Of a stretch of 64,000 nucleotides of DNA, positions 22,112-35,730 are shown in pieces (position 1 is the first letter of the stretch; each line of letters begins with the position of its first letter). Location of the stretch: NCBI GenBank assembly GCA_047495785.1, contig JBLDXI010000038.1:434001-498000 (forward strand), in the 5' to 3' direction. The translations under genes and the position numbers were made by a program. The notes beneath the pieces are model-generated. The model searched no databases and had not been told where the DNA came from. It saw only the letters and a list, made by a program, of their open reading frames with translations. The stretch comes from Lepidodermella squamata. Taxonomy: Eukaryota > Gastrotricha.

Positions 22112-25100
22112 TCAAGAAGCACCGGTGACGTCTTTCGACCCAGACGAGGGCGATGGTGACGGCGGGGTCGTCAGCTGAGCAGCGGCTGTCGGGTTCAATT
22201 TCGCGTAACAATCGGCACAAACTCGTACAGGACGCGGCGCTTTGATACGAACCACATCGGCCGAGTAGGGCGAGCACGACGAGCAAACTAACCGACCACA
22301 GTCCTTGAAAACAAAACAAAAAATTCATTATAAAATATCAACTTGATCAGAGCAACCCGGTTTAATGTTTCATACAAAGCTGTTTAAACTTACTCGGCAG
22401 TGATGTTTACGTTCGACGACGCCAAATTTAGTTTTGCAGCGTTGACACCGGCCCTCGGAATCTCTGACCCAGTGGTCGGCGGCGGCTGCGCCCGGCTTAT
22501 CCGGCACTGACCAGCTCAACAACCGGCCTCGCGCGTCGCCAACAAAAACTGTGCGGTGATCGCGCGAGACCGCGAGAGCAGTAACTGCCGCCGGTTGCCG
22601 GTTGTCATTGCGCCCGAACGCGGTATGTGCAGTGAGTTTCCCGCGGAAAACAATTTGGTAGCGCCAAACCAGTTGGGAAGGATTCTGAGTGCTTTGAAGC
22701 CTGTTCGCCATTGACGTCGAGCCAGAAGCGAGAGAGTTGGACGAAGGCGTCGAGGAACGCGACAAGTTTGACCCGACAACTACCTCGTCGCCCGCCGGCT
22801 CCTCCCCGACAGACTCGGGCACGTCGACCAGCACAGGCGCATCGATATCCTGGTCGTTATCTGCAATGTCGACTGTCGCCCCGTCGTTGTTTTCCATTAG
22901 TAAAGGCTCGGCATCGCCGTCGATTATCAACCGATTATCAGCAGAGGCAGACGAGCGGAGAGCAGTTGATGGCTGGTTTTGTTCCGAGTCGGGCAATGCT
23001 CGGCTGTTGGGCGATGTCGGTGATTCAATCGGAACTTGCGTGTACTGTAAGCTCCAAATCCGGACAACGCCGTCACTGCCGCCTGTGAGAATGATATTCG
23101 CGTCATCCCATTCGTTCATTTGCGAGAAGCCGACACATAGCACTTGTTGGTTTTCCTGAGGACAGGCATTGACGGCGCATAACGGGGTGCCGTTGATTGA
23201 AAACAAATGCAGCTCGGTGGTGGCGCACACGGCTATGTCACCCGTGAGTTCGTTTGTCGCCAGAGCAGAAATAGGCGCAGCAAGACGGCACAGTTCGCGG
23301 ATGAAACACAGCGAATTCAGATCCCACTGTATGGCGACACCATTTCGACTGCCGCTGAGCAAGATTCGATAAGCGGTCGAAGCAGAGAGACAAGTGATCG
23401 CGTCAGAATGACCGACCAGCTGCGAGTGCAGACGCGCAGGAGTTGTCGGTCTAGCAACATCAAGCCGCCAAACGTTGATCACCGAACTCTTGCCGGCAGT
23501 CAGCAGTAGACCTGGCGATGGACACAGGGCACAGAGCACCATTTGACTGTCTAGAGACTCGTAAACCGCGATGGTCTTGTCAGATTCGTAGGCTCCAAGC
23601 CGGACTGACATGTCGGCAAATCCCCATGCCACGTATTGGGTATAGTTTGGCGGGATCAGCGATTTGTTTTGCTCGACAGCCAGAATAGTCCCACGCTCGT
23701 TGATCACCAGCTGTCCGACGGCTAGTTTCAGCTCGCGAATCGGGTTTTTCGCTGGTTGCAACGACGAGACATAGTGAAAAACAAGTCGGCTATTCGCTAA
23801 TAAAACGTCGCTGCTCAGTCGCTTCGTTGGATGTGGTCGCTTGAAGAGCTGTTTCGGCATCTGGCCAAAGTTATTGATGAAGCCGATCGTAGCGTTGCGT
23901 TTGACCGGGTCAGTTATCGCATCAATATCAACTGCGCCTTTGTAGAAGTACGGATGAAACACGTTTACCGCTTCAACGGCATCCGGCCCGCTTTGCCTAT
24001 AGCCGAATATCAGGTCGATCCACTCGTTAAGGTGGGCCGAAACGTAATCACTCTCAAGCGCAGCTCGGTGAATTCGGACAAACTCGCGCGGGGAATTGTG
24101 AGCCCACGGTGGCAGAATGGCATCATCCAATAGAGTTCCATTCTGTTTCGTCCCGAAATCGAAGCGATTCGCATTGGTCAGAAATTCAGGCAGGTAAAAG
24201 AACTCTGGTATCAGCTCTTTGACGTCGGTCATGTTGTTCTTCGCTGCCGACATCCACTGCTCGCGAACCGAATGGAACATTCGATCAGGCAAGTCAAAAC
24301 AACCGCCCTGTAACCGCAAGAAAATCTGCGTGAAAGGTTCCATTCGAACGAGATATGACGCAACAATCATAGCAGACGAGTAATGGGTGCCATCTAAAAT
24401 GAGTCTTAATAAAAATGTTCAAATTGTTTCAAAATCTTACAATGGTAAGGACCAGATTCGCCAGTGGAATCTTCCCATTCCCGATATCGCTTTTCGAACT
24501 GCTTCACTCGCTCGGGAGTCTGAGCACCCATGGGCTTAGACAGATCGCGGAAAGTTTCAGTTGATGCCAGGTCCAAGTTTTCCGAGTCATAATCGGCAAG
24601 GATCCAAGGGAAAACCGGATACTGCATCAAATCTTGATAGGAGCGCTGAGCCAGGGTGTTCATATGCATGAGATACTGAAAATTGCTGATCTCGTTTCGA
24701 ACCCAACGGTCTGTAACAGATCGGTCGCCGATCAAAGCCGACAGCGGGTTCGACGAGGATTCTACATGTGCTCCAGCTCTTTGCCCGGCAACGCTTTGCT
24801 CAGCAGAATCAAGCAAGCCCTGCGCTACTGATAGCAGCCTCGAATACACTGCCCGCCTTGTTTGGGTGTGCGGGAAAGCTAGTAGAATCGTTCGACCGTC
24901 GACAGAAAACACTTCAATAGCGATTGGCTGAAGGAGATAGCGCCGTTTCAACACCTCTCGAATAGTTGAATACCGCAATTTGGCGTGTTGGTGCCGCGCG
25001 TTGGTTGGATGAGAAGAAGACGATGCCGAGGTGGACGAAGGCACCGAGCCAGACGCGTAGCATGTTGTCGGAACAATGGGCCGATGAAGATCGCTGGGCA

Positions 25101-28100
25101 GACGTGATATTTCGACGATTTCCTTTGATTTAAGAAGCGTGAAGCCGTCAAGAATGTACAAGTGCTCAGATCCGAACAGTAACAGCCCTTCGATGCTGTC
25201 AAGACCCTGAACCCGCGCGCATCGGTAGATGTGCTGAACTTGGTCTCCTTCCTCAAGGAAGCTTCTCAGCAACTTCGAAGAGGCAACGCCCGCCATGCGA
25301 TCGTCAACCGCTGCGTTAGCAGCCGCTACGCCAGGATCGGATGAAGCAGGAGACTGGGCTACTTGCTGATCGTTGCCAATTTCCTCCGACTCGCCACCAC
25401 CAGCGGCTAGAAGAGTAGGGTCAGCGGGAGGACCCGATTTGATTGCACTGACAGCCATCGAACCTCCAGGAGTTCGCATGGAGGCCGCCAAATCAGCCGC
25501 CTGGAACAGAGTGTCGAACCGATAGGCGGATTCGCGTTCCCAAGCCTCGCTGTCCTGTGAGTATGGTAGACGAAGTTTGCCGCCGCGTCGTGGCACGGGC
25601 GGTTCGTCACCGGTCGAAACCATTACTGGTCTGTTTTTCAGCGGGTAATCTTCATAGAACTGCTGATTGGGCAGCATCAACTTCCGCATTCGCATCGGAC
25701 CTTCTGCCATAGACAGCTGGCACTTGATGAGAGGCGAATCGTTAGACGGGCCCCACAGCCCGGGGAAGTTCAGCAATGAACGTTCTACGTCAGACCACGA
25801 CTCAAGCATGCGACGATCTTCGACCCTGCTGTCTTCATAAGTGGACTGCCAGCGCCAGTTGACAAGCTCAGACACAATGCTGACGTGATATTGAGTCCAA
25901 GCCATCACATCGGCGTTGCTTACTGTGACGGAAGTTATCGCTGGGCACGAAATCAAACCGAGCATCGTTGAGCCGCTTCCGGCGTCACTGCCCTTGGAAC
26001 GGGACAGGAGATTAGTCGTAAATCCGGCGACTTTGCTCGACATCCGAGTCAAACCGCGGTGAATTACAGCCCCAGCTGCAGTTCCAGTGCCCGTTAATGT
26101 CTGCGCAACGGAGCCTAGAGCTGAAGAAGGTCCGGAACTGTTCATAGAAGCGCCAAGGTTACACGTCCCGAATAAAATCGCCGTTCGGCGTTTCTCTTCT
26201 TCAATGTAAGCATTCCAAACCCGAGTAGCTGGTTCAGTAACGACAGCTCGGAACGTTTCAATGTCGTGACCCAAGCCAACACTGCCCCCGGTCGACAAAG
26301 CAGTGCGGGTCGCTTCTTCCAACTCGTTCTTCCGCAACAGGTAAACATGTTCCCATACGCGTCGAGCGGCACTGGCTACGGCAGATTTGCTGTTTTCCAG
26401 CTGAAAGAAAAACGATAGATTTGATTTTATTCACGAGTTTTCAAAATCTAGGCAAGCTAATGTGATACAGGCCGTACGCCGCAAGCTTATAAAGCATAAA
26501 CCTAAGTAACCTGTTTATCAAACATGGCCGCCTTGGAACCAGAAAAAATCCTTACGTTTTAGGATACAAAGTAAACTATGGTCTTACCTCGTGCGTAGAG
26601 AGGACTGTCTCATTGACTTCAGATGTCGAAGCTTCGACATCCAGGTCGTTGACGGCTCTTGGGAAATCAGAGCCAGTGAAGGCCAACAAGCAAAGAATAA
26701 GGCATGCCACGAATTCAGGATCGATGTTATCAGGGCCAAATATTGTCGTCTGGTGAGCGTGAATTGTCTGTAGGGTTTTGATTAGACTCGATAAGGCCAG
26801 AGCGGTGTGTAGAGGCCGCGACAGTTGATACAATAAAGTTCGGTTTAAAGGCCGATAAAGTGCGTCCAGGGGAAGGCCATTCTTGCGTTTCGCCTGCTGC
26901 AGCAGGGTCGAAAGGTACTCGTAAATTTCGCCAACAGGCCGCGAATAGCACCCAGCCCATAGAACATCGGCCAATCGAGTCGCGAACGCGAAAACGTTGG
27001 CTGATATGTTGCCGTAACTGTTTCCAACAAGCGACAAGACAGCCTTGTCGTTGGCAAGTACGTCCGAACCCGTAATGCTGCTAGCGAAGAGACTCATTAG
27101 CTCAGTCCTGTAAGCTGTGAGTGCCGCTTTCGGCAAATCATCGGGTACGCAAGTTGTTAACAATGCATCCAGCAGAGGAGCGGGAGTTGGCGGCTCTTTG
27201 TTGGCAGTCGAAGACCCGGACGAGGACGAGTTGCCGCCAATCGTCGCGCCAATCGTGCCAGTTACTCCTCCTAAAATGCTAGTCGTTCGACTAGCAACCG
27301 TCTGCGTTATCGACGGTTTGTCTTGGCCACCACCAGCGACCGCAAGCGGAGAAAGGTTCAAGCTGGTCATGTAAATAGATTTGAACAAATCGAAAACAAC
27401 GTTCTTGATTTGCGAATTCGAAGCAAACTGGCGATGATTATTCACCACTGGAAATAAAATCGCGATTATTCCTGCTAAGAACGGTTGCGAAGTGATGACT
27501 GGCACCAGTGATGACTGATTTCGAAACAGGTAGTGCATGAACTGAAGCAGATTCTGAGGATAGTCAGAAATCGGATGAATTGCAGCTGCTCCGGACGAAA
27601 CTACATTTCTAGCCATCGACAGTAGAATCAAACCAGCCTCAGGGCAAGCATCGATTTTCAGTTGAGTCGTCAAATGCGACCTGCTACCTAACGCCCAGTC
27701 AAGCAGCGAGTCGTTATCAAAACGCGCATGAGACGGCGGATGGCGATAGGGTTGCCCGAGAAATAAGCCCATCAAATAGAACCAAACCTGATGCAGGTTG
27801 GAGTGAGATGGAAGAAGCCAGTAGAGATAGGCGAATCCTGGCTGCTTGCAAATTTCTGTTTTCAGTTGTTCCTTCGACAACGCATCGGTATTGCCGAGTG
27901 ACATGCCTGGGCCGGATGAAGACGAGCTACCGCTCGGACCCATAGGTGATGCCGGTACTCCAGACTGAGACGACACCGATATACCAGGTAACTGGCCCAT
28001 ACGTGCTCGAATGACTACATCGGCTTGCGTCAGCCAACCGCCGCCAACCGAACTCGGAACTTCGCGAAATTTGGCTACGACAGATGAGTCGGCTAACATC

Positions 28101-31100
28101 GCGAAAATTACGTTACAAGCTGCAAGCACGGTTGAGGGATGTAAATGAGACTGTAAGAACAGCATCAGCCAGTCTGGGCCGAGTGTAGTAAACAAAGCAT
28201 CGACGAATCCTTTGTTCAAATTTTGCTGCTCGGTAGAAGTGGACTGCCCGTTAGCAGGAGACGAGGAAGAGCCGCCCTGTTGGAATACCAGCCGAGTTAG
28301 CGATCGCAAGCAAAGATTTCGCAATTGAATGACGTAGACATTAGCTTCAAGAGCAGCGCTGGACAACATGACAGGCCTTTGGCCGGGCTGCCATGCATTC
28401 AGCGACGGGGCTGCATTCTCCAAATTAACCATCGTCTCGTCAACTACTGCAGCGGGTGGAAGCAGCCAAGCTAGAAATTGGCCGAAATGCAATAGAACCG
28501 TCTGATCGCAAAACATGAACTGCAACAGCGTCAGCACGGTATGCGCATTCGTGATGCTGAGCGACGGATCGCGAAGTCGAGAGAAAAGCCGAGCCGGCAA
28601 TTCCGCTTCGAACAGCAGCTTCAATAGCGGTGGTCGCTGTTCCATAGGGCTCACGAATGGAATGGTAGATGAAACAGCCGTCGTGATCAATTCGATCAAT
28701 TGTTCGTACAAAAGTTGTTGAATATCGCAAGGCATAGCTTGCCATATTCGGAGGTCGCAAACCAGATGCCGAAATGCTGCACGGTTTAGCCCGGCTGAAG
28801 TATCGAATTGACTTGATAATTGACTAGCGCCGTTACCGGCCTGTGGGTTGGGCCCCAATTGCACGACACCGGCATAAGATAAAATCAGTTGAAGAATGTG
28901 ACCGGATAGAAATGAGTATTTTTTCCGCAATAGCAGCGATAGAAGCTGGTAGCCGCCGATTAGCCTCATATGGGTTCCAAGGCGTCGATTACAACGCAAC
29001 GCTGTGACCAGAGCTTTCATAGCAGCGTAAAGCTGTGTCTCTGTATCGGCACTAAGGCGACAGAGTCGTATGATAAATTTTCAATATCTTCAAGTTTTCT
29101 TACTTCGCTACCAATGCCAGTAATACTTTGGCACCGCCTACGCTTTCTACCACAGTAGAGCACGGTCTAGGGGCGAAAGTTCGAACACCTGATAGAAAAA
29201 TTACAAAAATCGTTTAGAAAAGTAAAATAATCAAATGAAGGAAGAATTTGAGAACGAAAGGTTGAGTCAAGCATTTTAGTGGCGAAGCATGAGCTTTCAT
29301 ATGTCAACGTCATGGCATGGAAAGGTTAAATAAAAGTTCCAGTGACAGACGATGAAACTATTACCAGATGCTGTTCGAGAAATGGGGTGCGAAAATCAGG
29401 TTAATTATTAGTAGGGTTTAAAAAAACGTGCTGGGTTTTTTTGTTAACAATGTTTCCGCAGCAGTTATAAAGGGGCGGTTGAATGACTTACCGAGGTATC
29501 CGACGAGAACAGCACCCAGACTTCGGGCGGGACCAGGCAGGTGGACGGCTGCGTTGTGAATGATTCGAACAGGCGTAGCATTTTCGTGAGATGGCATTCC
29601 AAACTGTAGAACGCAAAACAAAAAAAGCAAGTTAGAGCCAATGCTACCAATAAAGGCATGCTGATTCCATTTAAACTGTGGCTGTATTACTGTTAAGTTG
29701 CTGAGGTTTATGTTCTTCAAACGACAACGTGCAACACGAGTGATATACCTGCTAACATTGTCAAATCAATAAAGAATGCTCGCACGGTTGCATCAAAAGC
29801 TAGTTTAAATCCACTTGATAATTTCAGCGAAGGCCGATACTTAATTTCCCATCCCAATCATAACACACATCAACGTCGAGGAACAACAGATATTTCGTTA
29901 AATTTGTGATTTAGCATTGAGGTGGTAACTAAGCTACATCGAAATAAGAAGAGGACGATCAGGCTGCTGAAAGTAAAAGGATATTGAGCTGACATTCTAT
30001 GCTGATTACGCTCCATTTAAATGTTTTATATCAATTGACTACTGATTTTGTAGAAAGTAATAGAGAAATCCACAGATACAGTTGCGGGCAAACAAACGCA
30101 CGCATCCCGAACACATTCGATGGTGATGGAGAACAAAATGGGTAATAAAGCGGGGCAATTTTGAAAGTGTACCAGCGTATTGTCGGCGGAGCCACCGTCT
30201 TCGGCAGTGGTAGGCTGAGGAGGAGGTGATGAAGGAGAAGGCTGCAACTATTAAACAATGATGACACATCGTAAATAAAATAATTCATTGGCAATAGTCG
30301 GCGCACGACGAACAGGCACTTTTCGATGCAACAATACAGAGCATCTTCATCACACAGCACTTGAATTAACGTCAACTACAACTAGCCAATTATGACTAAA
30401 ACTGAGTAAAAAATAAGGAACAACGAAACAAAGGCTCGAGTGATATCGGCCAATAATGGTCGCCTAACCAACCTGTCTAGCCACAAGACGGCCGTCTTCT
30501 TTGCTGAAGACTTTACGAATTTTCGCAACAGTCATCGATGACATCAACGACGGGTGAAGAACAAACACGACACGCTCCTCGTTAACCAAAGATTGGCTGA
30601 TCGATGTAACCACTCCAGAAGCATTTTTCGATTCTGCAAAACAACCATTGAATTCTCTGACAAAAACACATTAAATATGCTTACCTCCTCGAACAGCTTG
30701 ATAGCTGCCCGTGTACGTTGGGCCAAGATTATATATTGTCGCTACGGTATTGGCATTGAGCATTTCTTCCGCAAGAAGAACCGGTCCAAGGCGCCATCGC
30801 AAACACGACCGTCGTCGAAGTAGCGGAGGCGTTCCGATGTATGCGCAAACGATATTGGCAGTATTCGCCGCAAAAGAAGGCGTTGAAGTGACAAAAGTAG
30901 TCTGAGTAAAAATCAAAATTACTATGGTTCTACATGAAAAATCAAAATACAAACCTTAGTCGCCGCCAATTGTCTGCCGTTCAAATAAATTGTTAAATTA
31001 TTGTTGTAACGCAAAACAGTTGACGGGCGGCCTAGTGTGACGACGATGTGGTGCCACCGACCGAGAGCATCCGGGGAGCTGGAAGCCAAGGCGGGAAGCG

Positions 31101-34100
31101 GAAATCGCGATACACACGATGCTGCAGCACTGAGCTCAGGTTGCTGCTCAAAACACTCGACTAATGACGTTAGCGACTGCTCTTGAGTGACAACAATCAA
31201 CGACCGATCGACACTGCCTGTGGTCAAGAAAATTGCGAGGCTGACCGTAACATCGGGTGAGTCTTCGCGAGCACCGTCTTGCTTCGTGACCAACAACAAG
31301 AAGATCGGATGAGATGACTCGCCCATGCCTTGAGTCATGGAACTGACAGAAGATCGGTCATTGCCAGATGCCACTGAAAACTGGTCGATACAAAACCAGC
31401 ACGAAAAGCTGATTGCGTTAGCTGGAGGATAGACGCGTTCGCCTGTACCAACACCGCCGAGGAGCCTCGCCTCAACACTGGGCGCCGAACTTGGAGCTGT
31501 ACGCGCTCGCGGCGAAGGCGATGATAGAGCCGGGTTTGGCGACGGCGGAACTGGCGAGGACGAATCCGGCAGTTTGACCGTCGATATCATTGGAGCAATA
31601 CTCGGGAGGAATAAACAGCCAAAACCTTCGTAACGCATATCCAGCTCAACAGCCGGAGGAGTCGGTCGGTGGGTATTTATGGAAACCAAAGACTTGACAC
31701 GCTCGAGAGGAATTACAGTCGGCACAGATTTCCCCGTCAGCTTCATTTTTTCGATACTGGACAGGCAATTCAGCGGATTTCCAAGGCGAAGGTACTGTCG
31801 CAAATCGTTGGTGGTCAGCCAGTGTGCAGCTGTTCGTTCGAAAATCGTAACCAGCGGCTTGTGAAGGAAGTGCTTCTCGTCAGCTAGCGGCAACGCACAC
31901 GCTGAGAGAATTTCCGATGCGAGGCCAGCTTCGGCCATCACCTGTTGATTCCTCATGCTAACCATCAAATCCGACAAACGGCTCACGATGAAAAACTGTA
32001 AGTCGTAAGCCGCTCCTTGATTAGTCGACGCCGTGACATCAGAAATCAGATGAACCATGGCCGAAATAGCGCCAGGGTGAACAATCGATAACGCACCAAA
32101 TGTCTGCGGGTCAATTTCGACGATATCGATCGACAATGGAGAAGAAATGTTTTGTTGCGAAGTTGACTGTGGCCGAGGGCTAGGCAAACCGCTCTTGGCT
32201 ACATTAGATCGATCGAGCAGGTCGCAAGCCATGTCGAGTAAAAAGCGAAACAAAAGGCAGGCTGAATAAAGGTGTTTTGGTATTGCGTTTGGAGACAACG
32301 GCAACTCAGGAAATGAGTGAAATAAGGCCGAAAACAGATCTGAATTACTAGCATCGGCAACATGCTCGATCATCGCCGTGTTCGTAAGATCGACGAACAC
32401 AGAATTTGCCGCACTCTCCGTCGTTCCGTCGGAGTTTCCGTCGCCAGGGAAACAGCCCAATCTACGCACGGCTTTTGCCAAGTTGGTATACTTGACTTCA
32501 ATGGCAAAGTGCCGCGCATTCGCCGGCTCGTATCGCATGACGATGGTCAGCGTGGAAAATATGAGTCGAATAAGAACAAGAATATCAGTTCGTTTCACCT
32601 GTTTCCAAGGATCTTTCGGATCGCTGGCGAGTGAACCCTCCAGCTGCACGAGAATCGACACTGTGTACACGAATCCGGCTATTCGACGGAACATCGATCG
32701 ACAACGGTGATTTTGACGTAATATGCTCACGGCTACTTTAAAAATGTGAGATTTCAACTCAAGATCCGTTGCTGGACAAGTTTGCGCGAGTAGGAGTAAT
32801 TGAGTGAACTCATCTTCGCCATTCGAAGCTAAAATTTGGCTTTGAAGCAGCATAAGTGCTTTCAGACGCAGACTTGGCTCATCCGCAACCAACTTCAACA
32901 ATATTTTCGAGCCACCCGCCTCACGAATAACATCAGCGTTTTTGCTACTGGTCGCGACTAGAAGAGTTAGCAAGTCTATAATATTGGCTAGTAACATGAA
33001 TTCATCGCCTTGTGACTTCACATCGTTGGCGCAAGCACTATTCGATTCCTCCGGTTGGATTTCGTGAGCGGCAGAGAAAACCTTCGCATTGGGAGCTAGG
33101 CGTGACAGCTCAGCCACGACTAGTTCGATGATACCCATATCGCGGTAGGCGTCTCCGAAGGCGGCGCTGTATGCGCCCAGGCGAGCCAGGCAGTTAACAA
33201 CTGAAAAGCGGCAGTCGAGCGAAAGACCCGGCTGTTTGAAGACCATGGCAATAGAGTTGAGCTCTTTGACAGGCACATAGCTCAAATACGTCACTATTTG
33301 TTCAATTATGTGAAAGAACGCGTTTTGGACGGCGTTAGAACGCGCTGGTATTTTTAGCAATAAGTCTGCTAGTATTGACTCCTGTTCGAGCCAAAAATAA
33401 TTGTTCATGTCCTGCTGTAATAGGTTACTGACTACATCGAGACAGAGCATGCACAGGGCGTCGGTTTTGGCGCCATTAAAAACAGTTGTAAGAAGCGTAA
33501 GCGGCGCCACGTAGCGAATCGTCAGGCAGTTCGAGGCGGCACTATCGCGATGCGCAGGCGGCGCAAATCCCGGAATAACGTGAACCGTCGACATGGGGGT
33601 TGGAATTGCCGGCAAAGCTTCGGTTGTTGGGCCAGCTGTAGCTAATTGCAACGATCCGGCGAGTAAGAGGTTACGCATCAACTGCGAGCACTGGTCTGTA
33701 GGCGGCGATATCAGCTCTATGGCAAAAATTGCTCGAGCGACAATTCCGTAACCATCACTCTGACGAAAATCTTCGAGAAATAGCGTGGAGACATTCGTAG
33801 ATTCCTGAACAAACCCGACCAGCGCTAGAACCATGTCAACGTAGTCCATCATTTGCGCTGAGGTCGGAGTTGGCGGCGGGCCGATCTGGCGCAGGTTTTC
33901 GACCCATAAGCCTATCGCACCTTTGGAATGCAAGAACGACGCCACGGTCGGTTTGAGTCCGAACTTGGCGATGAGCGCAACGGCTTGGATGGCCGTTTTG
34001 TGCCAGTGAGCGTTATGCGAGGGGCAGTAACTGGAAGCAGCCGTCACAAGCAGCATCAGGTCCGTCTTGCGCGCTAACTCCTCGGCTGTACTCGGCGATG

Positions 34101-35600
34101 TCATCAAAACTGTGGTTAGCAAGCCGGAAAAAGCAGCTTCGAACTCACGCCGCCTTTTTGTGTTAATTTCACTCTCATCATTATTATTAACACCGCCCTC
34201 GACGGCTGGCAGGTCATAGAACAAATATACACACTTCACAAGAGTCGACGGCAAGGATGAGGCCGACATGCAGTCAACCAATTGCGCCCCCGCATTCGCC
34301 ATGAGACACAAACTTCGAAGCAAAACCCAGCCTTGACCACTGGATGCGTCCCCATTTTCGGCGCTTTCCGTGGGCGGTTGAAGCAGGCCACAAATCGCAA
34401 GACTGGCGCTGACTGAGGAATAAGAGAATACTGATTTTAATTCCCATTCTTGGATTGGTTATTTCAAATGACTTCACACTTGTTTCGTGAAAAAAAAACA
34501 CTGGAGCGGCGTGATTTCGCGAATTAATAGCCACTTCCATATGATGTATATAGATTTCGTCGGAAATGCGCGAACAAGGCTGCATTATTAGTTTTAGGCA
34601 AATACTGTGTGCCGGATAAGCCGTAATGAAAAATAAGCATTTTTGCAGAAGACACAAAGTCTCGGCGCCTCCGCGCATGTCAAGAACTTATTGCACCCTA
34701 AGCGACTTTAGTCTCCGCATAGTACACACACATACACGCTTCGTTTGCTGGGCAGTGTGCTGCTTCTGCGGCTCAATAAAAGAATATACTAATATCATAA
34801 TATTATAATAGCGTAATGTCGATGATGAATTGCGAAGAAATCGATTCGATTTTAGCGCAGCAGAACGGGCATTGAAAGAACAAGCGATCAGCGGAAAGAA
34901 CTGGCAACAGCAGCGAAGGGGAAATTATCCGCCAGCCAGCACAACACTAACGAAGCACTGCGTTGTTTTAAAACACTGATTTGTTGTTTATGTGTGATGA
35001 TAAGAGAACAACAAGCCGCCACTCACTACTATCGCCAATGTTGAATATTGCAGATCAAGCTACTGCCATTGCTATTAGCGATCGTAATGCGATGAAGAAT
35101 CTTTGCTATTTCGCTAATGAAGAAGTCTTGACGATGAACTGTGCAGGAAATGCAAGCTCAAATACTCGACAAGCAGCGGAAGCAAACATTTCGAATCCTA
35201 TTGGAGAAGTAAACTTGATCAAAATTATACCTGTGTTCTGATTTCGAGCTTTCCGACTAATTTCGTTCACCATCAGCTTTGATGCATGAGAACAGAATAG
35301 CAGCGCCTCCGGGAAAATTTGGTGAATACTCTTCAACGTACTAGGATCGTCAAACACCTACGCAAAAGTTCTTGTAAAAATGTACAGCAAGATCATTATA
35401 CTTACTTTACAGAACAATGGAAGCATGTTATAGAACTTTTTTTCTTGACTTTCAACTGTTGCCGTTGATGGCGGATGTTTAAACTCGGCCAATAATTTTT
35501 TCAAATGCTGAAGTGATAGGGACATATCGCCGGATGGGTTGCTAATCGCGGAACTTTCTCCCCCAGAACCAGGAGTGACAAATTTCCGCATTATGTTCAT
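22112..35600 (-). CDS. WDFY3: WDFY3/Alfy: BEACH, WD40 and FYVE autophagy scaffold
   Basis: Giant scaffold that links ubiquitinated aggregates to the autophagy machinery at PI3P membranes. Exons: 35406-35600, 35231-35357, 30955-34412, 30685-30901, 30473-30633, 29492-29603, 29104-29188, 26588-29051, 24441-26400, 22394-24393 and 22112-22303. The total is 10,971 bases, 3,656 residues, with all phases consistent. The N-terminal armadillo-like half includes SSLPSTLVKCVYLFYDLP and MRYEPANARHF. A concanavalin-like region has GFGCLFLPSIAP, YIGTPP and SHENATPV. PH-BEACH (about 2655-3120) has RCARVQGLDS, FQYLMHMNTLAQRSY and LMQYPVFPWILADYDSE. WD repeats follow (about 3200-3560). A terminal FYVE finger (about 3567-3630) has CKTKFGVVERKHHCRDCGRL. 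Introns are mostly about 47-180 bases, with larger ones of 818, 869 and 302 bases. Confidence 0.97.
30173..30247 (-). other. Possible additional (cassette) exon of WDFY3
   Basis: Lies inside the 869-base intron 29604-30472. The 75-base segment has an acceptor (TTAATAG) and a donor (GTACAC), starts and ends in phase 0 exactly like the flanking exons, and has no stop. It would insert 25 Pro/Ser/Thr-rich residues, starting LQPSPSSPPPQPTT, between LVARQ and FGMPSHENATP. The direct joining without it matches the human protein, so inclusion is probably alternative. Confidence 0.45.
34413..35230 (-). other. 818-base second intron of WDFY3
   Basis: Largely low-complexity AT-rich sequence. ORFs such as 34626-34808 and 34981-35241 lack coding features. 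Its length stands out against the 50-base norm, so regulatory sequence is possible but none was recognised. Confidence 0.6.
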
Positions 35601-35730
35601 TGTTGCGGAATTTGCTTAGTTTTCCACGAGGAATGTCATAATTTAAAACACCTACTGCAATCATGAGTAAAAAATTAGTTACATTATAACAATAAATTTG
35701 CAAGCAGTGAATATAATACATAAATCTGGC

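Noticed and set aside
22711-23159. Plus-strand ORFs over the WDFY3 linker and other exon shadows
   Set aside because: They overlap well-supported exons on the other strand and have no motifs.
26576-34323. Several very long minus-strand ORFs as separate genes
   Set aside because: They join with clean GT-AG introns and matching phases into one WDFY3 gene, in the same order as the human protein.
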